Source: JANQNX01 sp965601665 (GTDB lineage Bacteria; Pseudomonadota; Gammaproteobacteria; Eutrophobiales; Eutrophobiaceae). Taken from it: a stretch of 64,000 bases of DNA. Positions 37,334-46,066 of the stretch are shown in pieces (positions within the stretch are counted from its first letter, which is position 1; every line of letters begins with the position of its first letter). The notes below the pieces were generated by a model that was given only the letters and a program-made list of their open reading frames with translations, did not search any database and was not told the origin of the DNA. The DNA lies in the NCBI GenBank assembly GCA_965601665.1, contig OZ271833.1, positions 2,788,179 through 2,852,178 of the forward strand. Reading direction: 5' to 3'. Position numbers and translations under genes: made by a program.

Positions 37334-37630
37334 ATGACCAAATTGCACCCGACACCCGTAGTCAAACCAGAGAAACTTGAACATGCAAAGATCAGCCGGC
37401 TCTTACGTCGTTATAGCCCTGAATTACGCATGTCGGCCAGACTGCATATGGCGCTGCAATTATTTCAGCAGAACCTGACTGATGTCGTATTGATCTGTTT
37501 TGGACAAAATCGACCGAGCGCTCCGGTCATCGCATCGGGAATCAGTGTCAAGCGCGGCTATAAGCATGTACCAATCAGCGTCAATCAATATTGTAACCGC
37601 GATAGTAAACCAATATACATTCAACATTAA
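37334..37630 (+). CDS. Hypothetical basic protein at the end of the che operon
   Basis: A 98-residue open frame 6 bases after the STAS gene, same strand. It has no signal peptide or membrane segment and is rich in Arg, Lys and His; it starts MTKLHPTPVVKPEKLEHAKI and contains LLRRYSPELRMSARLHMALQLFQQ. The ribosome site is weak. No family recognised. Position and close spacing are the main support. Confidence 0.5.
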   Translation: MTKLHPTPVVKPEKLEHAKISRLLRRYSPELRMSARLHMALQLFQQNLTDVVLICFGQNRPSAPVIASGISVKRGYKHVPISVNQYCNRDSKPIYIQH

Positions 37631-37799
37631 ATGCAATGTACCCGTGTAGAAAAATTCCTCGAGTAACTCCGCTGCCGGACTTTTATTACACTTTTTTTAC
37701 TCGCAATCGCCAACACCATATTGGTCAGACAAAGTCTGAAGCAATGTTTAGTCCGTTAAAAAGTTTATCGACAATCAAAACCTGGTTGCAGTCCGGCCA

Positions 37800-40328
37800 A
37801 TGCAGCTCTCATCTGTGTCGCTGGATGAAATTGCCATGTTGACATCGCAGCTCAAAAATTATCCTGCCAAACAGTCCGTGCTGTCCTCCACTTTGAAAGA
37901 AGAACATGACATGGCGAATGCGATTATCGAGCATGCTGGCCTGCTGGTCGTGGTACTGGATAAACAAGGGCGCATTATCCGCTTTAATCAGGCCTGCCAG
38001 AAACTTACCGGTTACAGCTTTGAAGACGTTAAAGATCAACTTCTCTGGGAAATACTGCTCCCGCCGCAGCAGGCCAAAAAGCTCAGGCAAGAGGCATTTA
38101 AGACATGGATCACCGGCAAGGGTGAAGACGCACAACACTACATCAACGAATGGGTTTCACGTGATGGCAAGCGGCACCTGATTGAATTTACCAATACCCT
38201 GGTATTGGACGAAGATGACAATGTTCGCTTGGTGATGTCAATCGGTATCAATATCACCGAGAAAAAACAGGCAGAAACGGAGATATTACTCAGCCGTGAA
38301 CAACTACAAGAGGCGCAGCGCATTGCCAACCTGGGAAGTTGGTCCCTCGATTTACAAACCAATCGTCTTGAATGGTCAAACCAGATATTTGCGTTGTTTG
38401 AAGTTGACAAGGAAAATTTCAAAGCATCCTATGAGTATTTTCTTGAACTGGTACACCCGGATGACCGCGATATGGTCAATGAGGTCTACCAGACCTCGCT
38501 GCAAACCAGGAAACCCTATCAGATTACCCATCGCCTGTTATTCCCTGACGGCAGGATAAAGTTTGTCGAAGAGCGCTGCGAGACACTTTATTCTGCGGAC
38601 GGTACACCGACTTTGTCCCGTGGTACCGTACAGGACGTTACCGAAAAAAATATGGCCCGGGAGGAAATACAACTCTATAAGACTGTCATCCAGCAAAGTG
38701 CTCAGGGTGTCATTATCAGTGATAGCGCTAACCGTATTATCGCGGTTAACCCGGCCATGATCAGGCTCACAGGTTATGATGAAGATGAACTTATCGGTAA
38801 AAACCCGAATATACTTTCTTCAGGACTAACACCGGAACAAACCTACAAAGACATGTGGGCCGCCTTGCAGGACGAAGGTCATTGGCAAGGAGAGTTGGTC
38901 GATCGCCGTAAAGACGGTTCTACCTATCCAAAATGGATTTCTATCTCAGTCGTAAAAAATGACCTTGGTGATATCACCAACTATATCGCCAATTTCAGCG
39001 ATATCTCGGAACGCAAGGCAAGTGAGCAACGTATTCACTACCTGGCCCATCATGACGCCTTGACCGGGCTGCATAATCGCTACAGCCTGGAACAACTACT
39101 GACACAATCAATCTCGCAGGCACAGCGATTAAACAGGAAACTTGCCGTTTTATTTATCGATCTTGACCGATTCAAGATTATCAATGACACGCTGGGCCAC
39201 ACCATCGGCGATCAATTACTGAAAGACATTGCCCAACGTCTGAATAAATCCATACGCGACAGCGATATCGTGGCCAGGCTTGGCGGTGACGAGTTTATTG
39301 TCGTACTGACAAATATTGAAGAGACCAATAATATTACGATGATCGCATCCAAGTTACTTGATAACGTCAACCGGAATTGCAATATACATGGTCATGATCT
39401 GCATACCAGCCCGAGTATTGGTATCAGTGTGTTTCCTGATGATGGCCAGGATGTTGAAACCCTGATGAAAAACGCCGATTCCGCGATGTACCATGCCAAG
39501 GAAATGGGTCGAAACAACTACCAGTTTTACAAGACTGAAATTAACAGTCTTGCCCATGAATATATCAAAATGGAACACGATATTATCACCGCACTACGGA
39601 AAAAGGAGTTCCAGCTTTATTATCAACCCAAGATTAAAGCCGATAACGAAAAAGTTTGTGGAGTCGAGGCACTCATCCGCTGGAAACATCCGGAAAAAGG
39701 CCTGGTCGCGCCAGATAAATTTATCGCCGTTGCTGAGAGTAGCGGTCTCATTAGCCAGGTGGGCGACTGGGTTCTGGAAGAAGCCTGCCGACAACTGGCC
39801 GAATGGCGGAGACAAGGCCTGGATCTGGGCATCGCCATTAATATTTCGCCAACCCAGTTACGCGATGAAACCTTGATCGACAGACTCAGGGAACTCATTA
39901 ACAATTACGAAGTACCAGAAGAAATGCTGGAACTGGAAATCACTGAAACCGCAGCAATGACAAATCTGGGCAATGCTATTGGTTTAATGCAACAAATGCG
40001 TGCAACCGGGGTAAGTTTAGCCATTGATGATTTCGGCACCGGTTATTCTTCACTGAGTTCCTTGAAATCTTTTCCAATACAAACGCTCAAGCTGGATCGT
40101 ACTTTTGTCAGCGATATTGAACACAACATTAATGATGCTGCTATCTGTTCCGGCGCGATATCACTGGCACACAGTCTTGGGTTGAAGGTCATTGCTGAAG
40201 GCGTTGAGACCAGGGCACAACTGGATTTCCTGCTTTCGCATCAGTGTGACGCCTACCAGGGCTATCTTTATAGCCCACCGATCCCGGCAGAAGATATACT
40301 GGCCTTGATCAATAAACTAAAACACTAA
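37800..40328 (+). CDS. PAS-PAS-PAS-GGDEF-EAL cyclic-di-GMP enzyme
   Basis: An 842-residue soluble protein with three PAS domains (about 37-160, 170-290, 295-420), a diguanylate cyclase domain with intact GGDEF at 495-499, and a phosphodiesterase domain with EAL at 623-625 (GVEALIRWKHP) and the later DDFGTGYSSL. Both enzymatic motifs look complete, so it may make or break c-di-GMP. The start at 37800 is a choice among in-frame ATGs at 37800, 37836 and 37908. It is followed by a clear terminator. Confidence 0.93.
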   Translation: MQLSSVSLDEIAMLTSQLKNYPAKQSVLSSTLKEEHDMANAIIEHAGLLVVVLDKQGRIIRFNQACQKLTGYSFEDVKDQLLWEILLPPQQAKKLRQEAFKTWITGKGEDAQHYINEWVSRDGKRHLIEFTNTLVLDEDDNVRLVMSIGINITEKKQAETEILLSREQLQEAQRIANLGSWSLDLQTNRLEWSNQIFALFEVDKENFKASYEYFLELVHPDDRDMVNEVYQTSLQTRKPYQITHRLLFPDGRIKFVEERCETLYSADGTPTLSRGTVQDVTEKNMAREEIQLYKTVIQQSAQGVIISDSANRIIAVNPAMIRLTGYDEDELIGKNPNILSSGLTPEQTYKDMWAALQDEGHWQGELVDRRKDGSTYPKWISISVVKNDLGDITNYIANFSDISERKASEQRIHYLAHHDALTGLHNRYSLEQLLTQSISQAQRLNRKLAVLFIDLDRFKIINDTLGHTIGDQLLKDIAQRLNKSIRDSDIVARLGGDEFIVVLTNIEETNNITMIASKLLDNVNRNCNIHGHDLHTSPSIGISVFPDDGQDVETLMKNADSAMYHAKEMGRNNYQFYKTEINSLAHEYIKMEHDIITALRKKEFQLYYQPKIKADNEKVCGVEALIRWKHPEKGLVAPDKFIAVAESSGLISQVGDWVLEEACRQLAEWRRQGLDLGIAINISPTQLRDETLIDRLRELINNYEVPEEMLELEITETAAMTNLGNAIGLMQQMRATGVSLAIDDFGTGYSSLSSLKSFPIQTLKLDRTFVSDIEHNINDAAICSGAISLAHSLGLKVIAEGVETRAQLDFLLSHQCDAYQGYLYSPPIPAEDILALINKLKH

Positions 40329-40409
40329 TCTGGTAGTTTAGGTATTAAAGCAGCTGCTGCAATAGCGGTTGAATCCCCGGTTAATAAAAATCTAGTTTAT
40401 TGTTCTTAT

Positions 40410-40431
40410 CCCGGCGCTTTGCCGGGGTTTT
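40410..40431 (+). terminator. Rho-independent terminator after the GGDEF/EAL gene
   Basis: CCCGGC, loop GCTTT, GCCGGG, then GTTTTA: a six-pair GC stem with a short U run. Confidence 0.8.
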
Positions 40432-40872
40432 ATGTTCAGAATGAGCAGCGTTTCAGGAATGCTTATGTTTATACGATAGTAATACATGTTGGTAAGTATC
40501 GACATTGATATTTTCTACGCCATAAATATAGATAAACAACACCAGGTAGCATGTTGAACTGATCGCTTCCGGGAATGATGTCGCTACTGCGGTTTTGGAG
40601 GCGCAGAATTTCTGGTAAATCAATAAATAAGATCAGGGTTATCTACCGGGATTGTTCTCACCTGGAGTACCTGTCTTGTTAGGATGACCTGTTGTGAAAG
40701 AATGGCGACGTTACAAATGTTTAAGGACGATCCAGACGAACCCCTGAAAACCTGCTTCGCTTATATGATGCAGAGGGTAAAGAACTCATCGTATTTCAAG
40801 CAGTAGATTTATACTGTCGACGCTTGTAACTATAAAAACAAATCATGGTAGCATAACGAATGTTTTTACCCG
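40432..40872. other. Gene-free stretch before lpxL
   Basis: About 440 bases with no supportable gene; the only ATG frame of note, 40702-40806, codes for 34 residues without recognisable features. It should hold the lpxL promoter, but no convincing -35/-10 pair stands out. Confidence 0.4.
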
Positions 40873-41811
40873 ATGACTATGTATAGAGCAAGCTTTCAAA
40901 TCGGATTGCTTAATATCAGGTATTGGCCAACGTGGTTTGCGTTCGGAATACTGTATACGCTTGGCTGGTTGCCATATCGTGTGCAGATGTGGCTGGGCGA
41001 TTTGCTGGGAACGTTATTGTATCGAGTCGTGCCGCGTCGTCGCGCTATTGCCTACCGTAATTTTGATTTGTGTTTCCCTGACAAGACTGAGGCGGAAAAA
41101 ACTGCGTTGGTGAAAGGCGTCATGGCTTCTACCGGCAAGGCATTATTTGAAACCGGTATGGCTTGGTTCTGGCCCAGGTGGCGACTGGATCGATGTTATA
41201 CGCTGGAAGGACTTGAGCATTTAACAAAGGCAAGGGAAGAGGGCGTGGGCGTGATCCTCATGGCCTTCCATTTTTCGCATACAGACATAGGCGCAAAGTG
41301 TCTGGGACTGCAGATTCCGATTGACGGCACTTATCGCCCTCATAAGAATCCGGTTTATGATTACATTCAACACAATGGTCGCGCCAAACACAGTCAACGG
41401 GGGATGGCGATTCCTCGCGATAACGTGCGTGCCATGGTGAAAGCACTACGTGCCGGGCATATTATATGGTATGCGCCCGACCAGGATTATGGCCCCAGAA
41501 GCAGTATTTTTGTGCCTTTTTTTGGTGTTCAGGCTGCAACCATTACGGCCACGGCGCAACTGGCGCGGTTGGGTAAGGCACGCGTTATCGCATTTACACA
41601 AACGCGTAAACAAGACGGTAGTGGTTATCACTTGACCGTACATCCACCATTTGAGAACTATCCCAGTGGCGACGAGTACAAGGATGTCGAAGTAATAAAT
41701 CGTTTTCTTGAACAACGCATACTCGAGCAACCCGACCAGTATCATTGGGTACATCGACGTTTTAAAACCCGGCCCGAGGGAGAGCCTGACCTTTATAAAG
41801 GTTATATCTAG
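40873..41811 (+). CDS. lpxL: Lipid A late acyltransferase (LpxL/HtrB family)
   Basis: Adds a secondary acyl chain (usually lauroyl) to Kdo2-lipid IVA at the inner membrane. The 312-residue protein has an N-terminal hydrophobic anchor (about 20-50) and the catalytic HX4D motif as H133-F-S-H-T-D138. Further family segments are AYRNFDLCFPDKT, HIIWYAPDQDYG and the C-terminal QYHWVHRRFKTRPEG. The assignment to LpxL rather than LpxM or LpxP is from overall pattern only. Confidence 0.9.
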   Translation: MTMYRASFQIGLLNIRYWPTWFAFGILYTLGWLPYRVQMWLGDLLGTLLYRVVPRRRAIAYRNFDLCFPDKTEAEKTALVKGVMASTGKALFETGMAWFWPRWRLDRCYTLEGLEHLTKAREEGVGVILMAFHFSHTDIGAKCLGLQIPIDGTYRPHKNPVYDYIQHNGRAKHSQRGMAIPRDNVRAMVKALRAGHIIWYAPDQDYGPRSSIFVPFFGVQAATITATAQLARLGKARVIAFTQTRKQDGSGYHLTVHPPFENYPSGDEYKDVEVINRFLEQRILEQPDQYHWVHRRFKTRPEGEPDLYKGYI

Positions 41812-42175
41812 CGAATCGTTACTCCTTGCCTTGAATCATCGCTTTAGTAATTGTCCCTGGTTCGATATCCGGGTAGTTCTAATGGCTTACGCTAACCGCT
41901 TTGCCAACCTGCTGGCGATATTGGCCGCAAAAATTGAACAGGACGCAGGTCACCAGATAACGGTTGATTGGGGATTGAAGCAACGGGTTTATGTCCTGAC
42001 CGGCTTTGTCGAGGAACATCGTGCTACGCTGGATACGATAATTCAGTTCGAAATACCAACCTCGTCACAATTCAGAAAAGCTTCACCTGTATCCCGATGC
42101 AAATCAGGGGTTAGGTCTGAATATGCACACTTTTGTTCGGTACTTTGCTGGCAAATTGTCTATCTATATAACGTT
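41812..42175. other. Open but unrecognised stretch between lpxL and the lipoprotein gene
   Basis: The frame read from 41708 stays open through here and includes a piece from the ATG at 41883 (MAYANRFANLLAILAAKIEQ). It could be the remnant of a small gene fused in frame by chance to the lipoprotein gene downstream. No ribosome site or family supports it as a gene. Confidence 0.35.
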
Positions 42176-42754
42176 ATGTCTTGCAAGCACTCTATTCTAA
42201 TTTTGCTATTTATTCTGATTTCCGGTTGTGGAGCAACCGACGACATTAACAGACTGGAGCAGCGTGCCGGCCTGTATTATGAGATTGGCGATGACAAACC
42301 GTTCAGCGGGAACATAGACAGTGATTATGCTAATTCCAGTATTTATGGCCGTTCGTATAACGCTATCGTGATTACGCGAGGGAAAATTATTGAAGGTAAA
42401 AAAGAAGGTGTATGGTACGAATGGTATGCGCGCGGTAAACTTTTTTTTACTGGTGAATTTGTCAATGGTTTACCGGAAGGGATGCATAACTGGTGGCATA
42501 TCAATGGCAAGATCATGGCGCAAGGCCCCTACCTGCACGGCAAGCGCCATGGTGTTTATAAAACCTGGTACGATAATGGTAATAAAAAGCTGATTCTGAA
42601 TTACGATGAGGACGAACTGTCCGGCGAACAGCTTAAGTGGGACCAGAATGGCATGCTTGCCTTGCGTGAAATATATGAACGGGGCAGATTACGCTGTCGA
42701 CAGTTGTTTGACAATGAAAGTGAGCCTGTTGAGGAAACAGGTGTTTGCCATTAA
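42176..42754 (+). CDS. MORN/YwqK-repeat lipoprotein
   Basis: A 192-residue predicted lipoprotein. The start at 42176 gives the signal MSCKHSILILLFILISGC with its lipobox cysteine at residue 18; the longer frame upstream has no family support. The rest has MORN-variant repeats of the toxin-antitoxin YwqK type: GVWYEWYARGKLFFTGEF, GMHNWWHINGKIMAQGPY, GVYKTWYDNGNKKLILNY. Such repeats are common in surface or secreted proteins; the function is unknown. Confidence 0.8.
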   Translation: MSCKHSILILLFILISGCGATDDINRLEQRAGLYYEIGDDKPFSGNIDSDYANSSIYGRSYNAIVITRGKIIEGKKEGVWYEWYARGKLFFTGEFVNGLPEGMHNWWHINGKIMAQGPYLHGKRHGVYKTWYDNGNKKLILNYDEDELSGEQLKWDQNGMLALREIYERGRLRCRQLFDNESEPVEETGVCH

Positions 42755-42827
42755 ATCAGCAGATACGATTAAACCGTCTTGATTTTTCTGATAAGTTATC
42801 CCTGTCTATTCAGTACGGGATCTTACC

Positions 42828-43379
42828 ATGCTTATTATGGCGACAGGCATGCTGCTTTTTTTTGGCAGTCATCTTCTGCCACTTTTTCCACTATCAGTCA
42901 CGCTAAAGCAGCGCCTTGGTGAAAACAGGTATAAAGGTCTGATCGCACTGCCTTCCCTAGTCGGGATAGTGATGATCGTCATTGGCTATCGGCAGGCAAA
43001 TAGTGAGCTTTTATGGTTGCCTGTTAAGTATGGCAGGGAAGCAGCGCTACACCTGATGCCGGTGGCATTTATTCTGCTTGCCTCGTCGCATATGAAGACC
43101 AATATCAGGCGTTTCATCAAGCACCCGATGCTGACGGGTGTCTTAATCTGGTCAATACTGCATCTGTTGAATAACGGCGAAGTGCGCGCGGTCATTCTGT
43201 TTAGTGCATTTGCTGTGTATTCCGTGATGGACATGCTATTAACCAAAAAAACCGGCACGCCAGTGCAACATTACCCTGTAAAGCACGATGCCATTGTCGT
43301 TACAGCCGGCCTGCTGGTGTATGCGATTGCCCTGTATATTCATCATTCGTGGGCCGGGGTGCCATTGCTTAGCCAGTAA
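42828..43379 (+). CDS. NnrU family membrane protein
   Basis: A 183-residue membrane protein with about five hydrophobic segments. The pattern MLLFFGSHLLPLFP, RLGENRYKGLIALPSLVGIVMIVIGY and HLMPVAFILLASSHMKTNIRRFIKHPMLTGVLIWSILHLLNNGE is that of NnrU, a family linked to nitrite/nitric oxide reduction in some denitrifiers and related to the NnrU/isoprenylcysteine methyltransferase-like fold. Here no denitrification genes are adjacent. tadA follows 1 base later. Confidence 0.87.
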   Translation: MLIMATGMLLFFGSHLLPLFPLSVTLKQRLGENRYKGLIALPSLVGIVMIVIGYRQANSELLWLPVKYGREAALHLMPVAFILLASSHMKTNIRRFIKHPMLTGVLIWSILHLLNNGEVRAVILFSAFAVYSVMDMLLTKKTGTPVQHYPVKHDAIVVTAGLLVYAIALYIHHSWAGVPLLSQ

Positions 43380-43380
43380 T

Positions 43381-43833
43381 ATGCAAAGCGATAATCAATG
43401 GATGGGACAGGCCCTGGAACAGGCCATGCTTGCGCGACAGCACAACGAGGTGCCGGTGGGTGCAGTGATTGTTCTAGATAACGAAGTCATTGGTAGCGGA
43501 TGGAACCAGCCGATAGCAAGTCATGACCCATCGGCACATGCGGAGATAGTCGCTCTGCGCGCAGCTGCAAAGACGTTGAAAAATTATCGACTGCCGGGGG
43601 CCAGCATGTACGTCACGCTTGAACCCTGTGCCATGTGTGCCGGTGCGATCGTGCAGGCACGGCTACAGCGTGTTGTATATGCGGTCACTGATCCTCGCAG
43701 TGGTGCTGCGGGCAGCGTTTTTAATGTACTACAGTCGGAAGATCTCAATCATAAAACCGAGATCATTAGTGGCGTGCTGGCAGAGCCGTGTCGGGAACTG
43801 ATCCAGTCTTTTTTCAGGGAGCGACGAGGTTAG
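43381..43833 (+). CDS. tadA: tRNA-specific adenosine deaminase TadA
   Basis: Converts A34 to inosine in tRNA-Arg(ACG), whose gene is also in this window (55262). The start at 43381 gives the family length (150 residues); the upstream extension lies in nnrU. Zinc and catalytic residues are H53-A-E55 in SAHAEIVALR and C83, C86 in EPCAMCAGAI. Confidence 0.96.
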   Translation: MQSDNQWMGQALEQAMLARQHNEVPVGAVIVLDNEVIGSGWNQPIASHDPSAHAEIVALRAAAKTLKNYRLPGASMYVTLEPCAMCAGAIVQARLQRVVYAVTDPRSGAAGSVFNVLQSEDLNHKTEIISGVLAEPCRELIQSFFRERRG

Positions 43834-43837
43834 CAAT

Positions 43838-44338
43838 ATGTCTGAAAGTATTACAGTAGATTGTGTTAAACAGCTTGCGGATAACCTGAATCGGTTGAAC
43901 GCCATGGTTGTTACCGCAGAGTCCTGTACTGGTGGCGGTTTGTCCGCAGCAATGACCAGTTTACCAGGCAGTTCCAACTGGTTTGATCGTGGTATGGTTA
44001 CATACTCTAACGATGCCAAACAGGACTTACTTGGTGTCAAGCGTGAAACACTTGAGCAGTATGGCGCTGTTAGCGAAGAGATAGCGGCAGAGATGGTAAC
44101 AGGCGCTGTTGCCAACAGCCGCGCACAATACGGAGTGTCGATTACCGGCATTGCCGGACCGGACGGCGGCAGCGAGGATAAACCTGTGGGCACGGTTTGT
44201 CTTGGTTGGCATCACGTCAATGGTGCTGTGACAACAACGCGGGTCGTATTTGAAGGCGAACGCGAGCAGGTCAGGCAGCAGGCCTGTTTACTGGCCTTAC
44301 GTGGCTTACTGGATATTACCGGGGCAGACCTGGAATGA
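43838..44338 (+). CDS. pncC: Nicotinamide-nucleotide amidase (CinA C-terminal domain)
   Basis: Deamidates NMN to NaMN in pyridine nucleotide recycling. A stand-alone CinA C-terminal domain of 166 residues: VVTAESCTGGGLSAAMTSLPGSSNWFDRGMVTYSNDAK, GAVSEEIAAEMVTGA and SITGIAGPDGGSEDKPVGTVCLGW. In gammaproteobacteria it commonly precedes recA; here four genes intervene. Overlaps the next gene by 4 bases. Confidence 0.95.
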   Translation: MSESITVDCVKQLADNLNRLNAMVVTAESCTGGGLSAAMTSLPGSSNWFDRGMVTYSNDAKQDLLGVKRETLEQYGAVSEEIAAEMVTGAVANSRAQYGVSITGIAGPDGGSEDKPVGTVCLGWHHVNGAVTTTRVVFEGEREQVRQQACLLALRGLLDITGADLE

Positions 44339-45519
44339 AACATCAACACTCTTTAATCCCGCTGGCAAAAAGAATCGCATCCGCTTTGCCGGTTTCCGAG
44401 ATAGTGATATGTAAGCTGGAGCAACATGAACACCAGCTGGCAACCAGATTATTTCCTGAAACGGACAATACCGTTGTACTGGATTCGCCAATCGAATTTA
44501 CCAAACAGGAGCATACAGGTTGCTACTTCAGTCCACTCGACATGGTGCCATCTCAACTACAGGCATTATTTACAAACTGTGTGCACCTAATCATTGCACC
44601 AGTACTGTACCAGCCACGAGTTACTCGATTACTAATTGCATTCAAGGCAAAAAGTGATCTCGATGCCTGCAGTGAATCGCTGTTTAAAAACCTGGTGGAT
44701 GTATTAATTGATAACGACCGTCTAAAAATGACCAACGATAGCAAGGAGAGAAAATACCAGGACTACATCCGGGAAGTGAAAACGATCAAGGAAAAACTGT
44801 TACCCGCACATGACCACCGCATAGAAGGTCTGGACTATGCTACTTATTATCGTCCGAGTATTGGCGGCGGCGGTGATTACTTTGACCTGATGGATCTCAG
44901 GGAGGCGCGCAAGCGTGCCGGCGTTGAAGATCCTCCATTAATCTGGGGTGTTGGGTTAATGGATGTATCAGGCCACGGACCGGGTGCGGCCGTGGAGGTG
45001 GCCATGGTTGATGCCATCCTGCGTACCTACCAGGGAAAGATTGGTGCCGGTCCTGCCGAGGTCATCGAGTATGTGAATAATCATTATTTCACACGCCAGT
45101 CTCGTGGCGGATTCAGCACTGCATTATTATGTAACTATGATGCCTCTACCGATGTTTTTTCCTATGCCTCGGCTGGACACTTGCCTTTGTTGATCAAACA
45201 TCATGAAGGTCCTGTTACTGTGCTTCAGAGTGATACGGGTATTCCAATCGGCATTGAACGCGAGTACAAGTGGACAACTGAATCGATACAACTGGAACAG
45301 GGCGATACCATCATAATGTATACCGATGGCATTATCGAGGCAGAGTCTATCTCCGGTGAGCATTTCGGGTTTGACCGGTTACGGTCAGTGCTTGAACAAA
45401 GCCCTGCAGGATCGGCAGAAGTGTTGATGTCGAATTTCATGGATAACTATCACCAGCATATTAGTAATGCGACTGAGCAGGACGATCAAACACTTATTAT
45501 GGTCACCATATCATCCTGA
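44335..45519 (+). CDS. SpoIIE/RsbU-type PP2C phosphatase
   Basis: A 394-residue serine phosphatase. The N-terminal 130 residues look like a degenerate GAF-type sensor, a short coiled coil follows, then the SpoIIE domain (about 165-394). Metal-binding aspartates are in GGGGDYFDLM, LMDVSGHGPGAAV, IMYTDGIIEAE and EQDDQTLIM. Such enzymes dephosphorylate STAS-domain antagonists; two STAS proteins are encoded in the che operon 7-12 kb upstream, which makes them candidate substrates. No other partner-switch gene is adjacent. Confidence 0.9.
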   Translation: MKHQHSLIPLAKRIASALPVSEIVICKLEQHEHQLATRLFPETDNTVVLDSPIEFTKQEHTGCYFSPLDMVPSQLQALFTNCVHLIIAPVLYQPRVTRLLIAFKAKSDLDACSESLFKNLVDVLIDNDRLKMTNDSKERKYQDYIREVKTIKEKLLPAHDHRIEGLDYATYYRPSIGGGGDYFDLMDLREARKRAGVEDPPLIWGVGLMDVSGHGPGAAVEVAMVDAILRTYQGKIGAGPAEVIEYVNNHYFTRQSRGGFSTALLCNYDASTDVFSYASAGHLPLLIKHHEGPVTVLQSDTGIPIGIEREYKWTTESIQLEQGDTIIMYTDGIIEAESISGEHFGFDRLRSVLEQSPAGSAEVLMSNFMDNYHQHISNATEQDDQTLIMVTISS

Positions 45520-45523
45520 TATT

Positions 45524-46051
45524 ATGTCGCGCCTGTTTTTTGCCCTGTGGCCTGATGACGTAACGCGTAAACAGCTTTTCAGCATTTCCAAACAATTAGA
45601 TGAACCTTCTATACGTTTGGTAAAAGAGGCTAACCTGCACATGACCCTGGCGTTCCTGGGCGATGTCAGCGAATTCGAGACCAAACATTTGCTTGAAAGA
45701 GCTGCAACAATAAACAATCCATCTTTCGAATTACAGCTAACACATGTATGTTGGTGGAAGAAACCGCAAATTCTCTTCATTGGTACTGAGACGATACCGG
45801 ATGCCTTACTGCAACTCGTCAATACCATTCGTGACATGGTGCAACAACAAGGGCTGACAATCGATACGCGACCATATCGGCCGCATGTCACGATTGCGCG
45901 CAAGGCAAAGCAACCGATTGAAACGTGTGAACCGTTTATTGTCGCCTGGCGGGCAGATAGCTTTGCACTGGTTATATCTGAGTCCGGTAAAGACGGTGTT
46001 AACTACCGGGTTTTGCAATCCTGGCACTTAACAAAACATGACCAGGCTTAA
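45524..46051 (+). CDS. thpR: RNA 2',3'-cyclic phosphodiesterase (LigT/ThpR)
   Basis: A 2H phosphoesterase of 175 residues that opens 2',3'-cyclic phosphates or ligates tRNA halves in vitro. The two HxT motifs are HMTLAFLG and HVTIARK. The start at 45524 lies 4 bases after the phosphatase stop; the longer frame overlaps that gene. It converges with the sigma-54 activator gene. Confidence 0.93.
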   Translation: MSRLFFALWPDDVTRKQLFSISKQLDEPSIRLVKEANLHMTLAFLGDVSEFETKHLLERAATINNPSFELQLTHVCWWKKPQILFIGTETIPDALLQLVNTIRDMVQQQGLTIDTRPYRPHVTIARKAKQPIETCEPFIVAWRADSFALVISESGKDGVNYRVLQSWHLTKHDQA

Positions 46052-46066
46052 TTCAGAAACTAATTC

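Noticed and set aside
37636..37842. 68-residue frame between the che operon and the GGDEF/EAL gene
   Set aside because: No ribosome site or family, rich in rare residues, and it overlaps the well-supported start at 37800.
41708..42175. Longer start for the MORN lipoprotein gene
   Set aside because: The extension overlaps the end of lpxL and would bury the lipoprotein signal at 42176 inside the protein.
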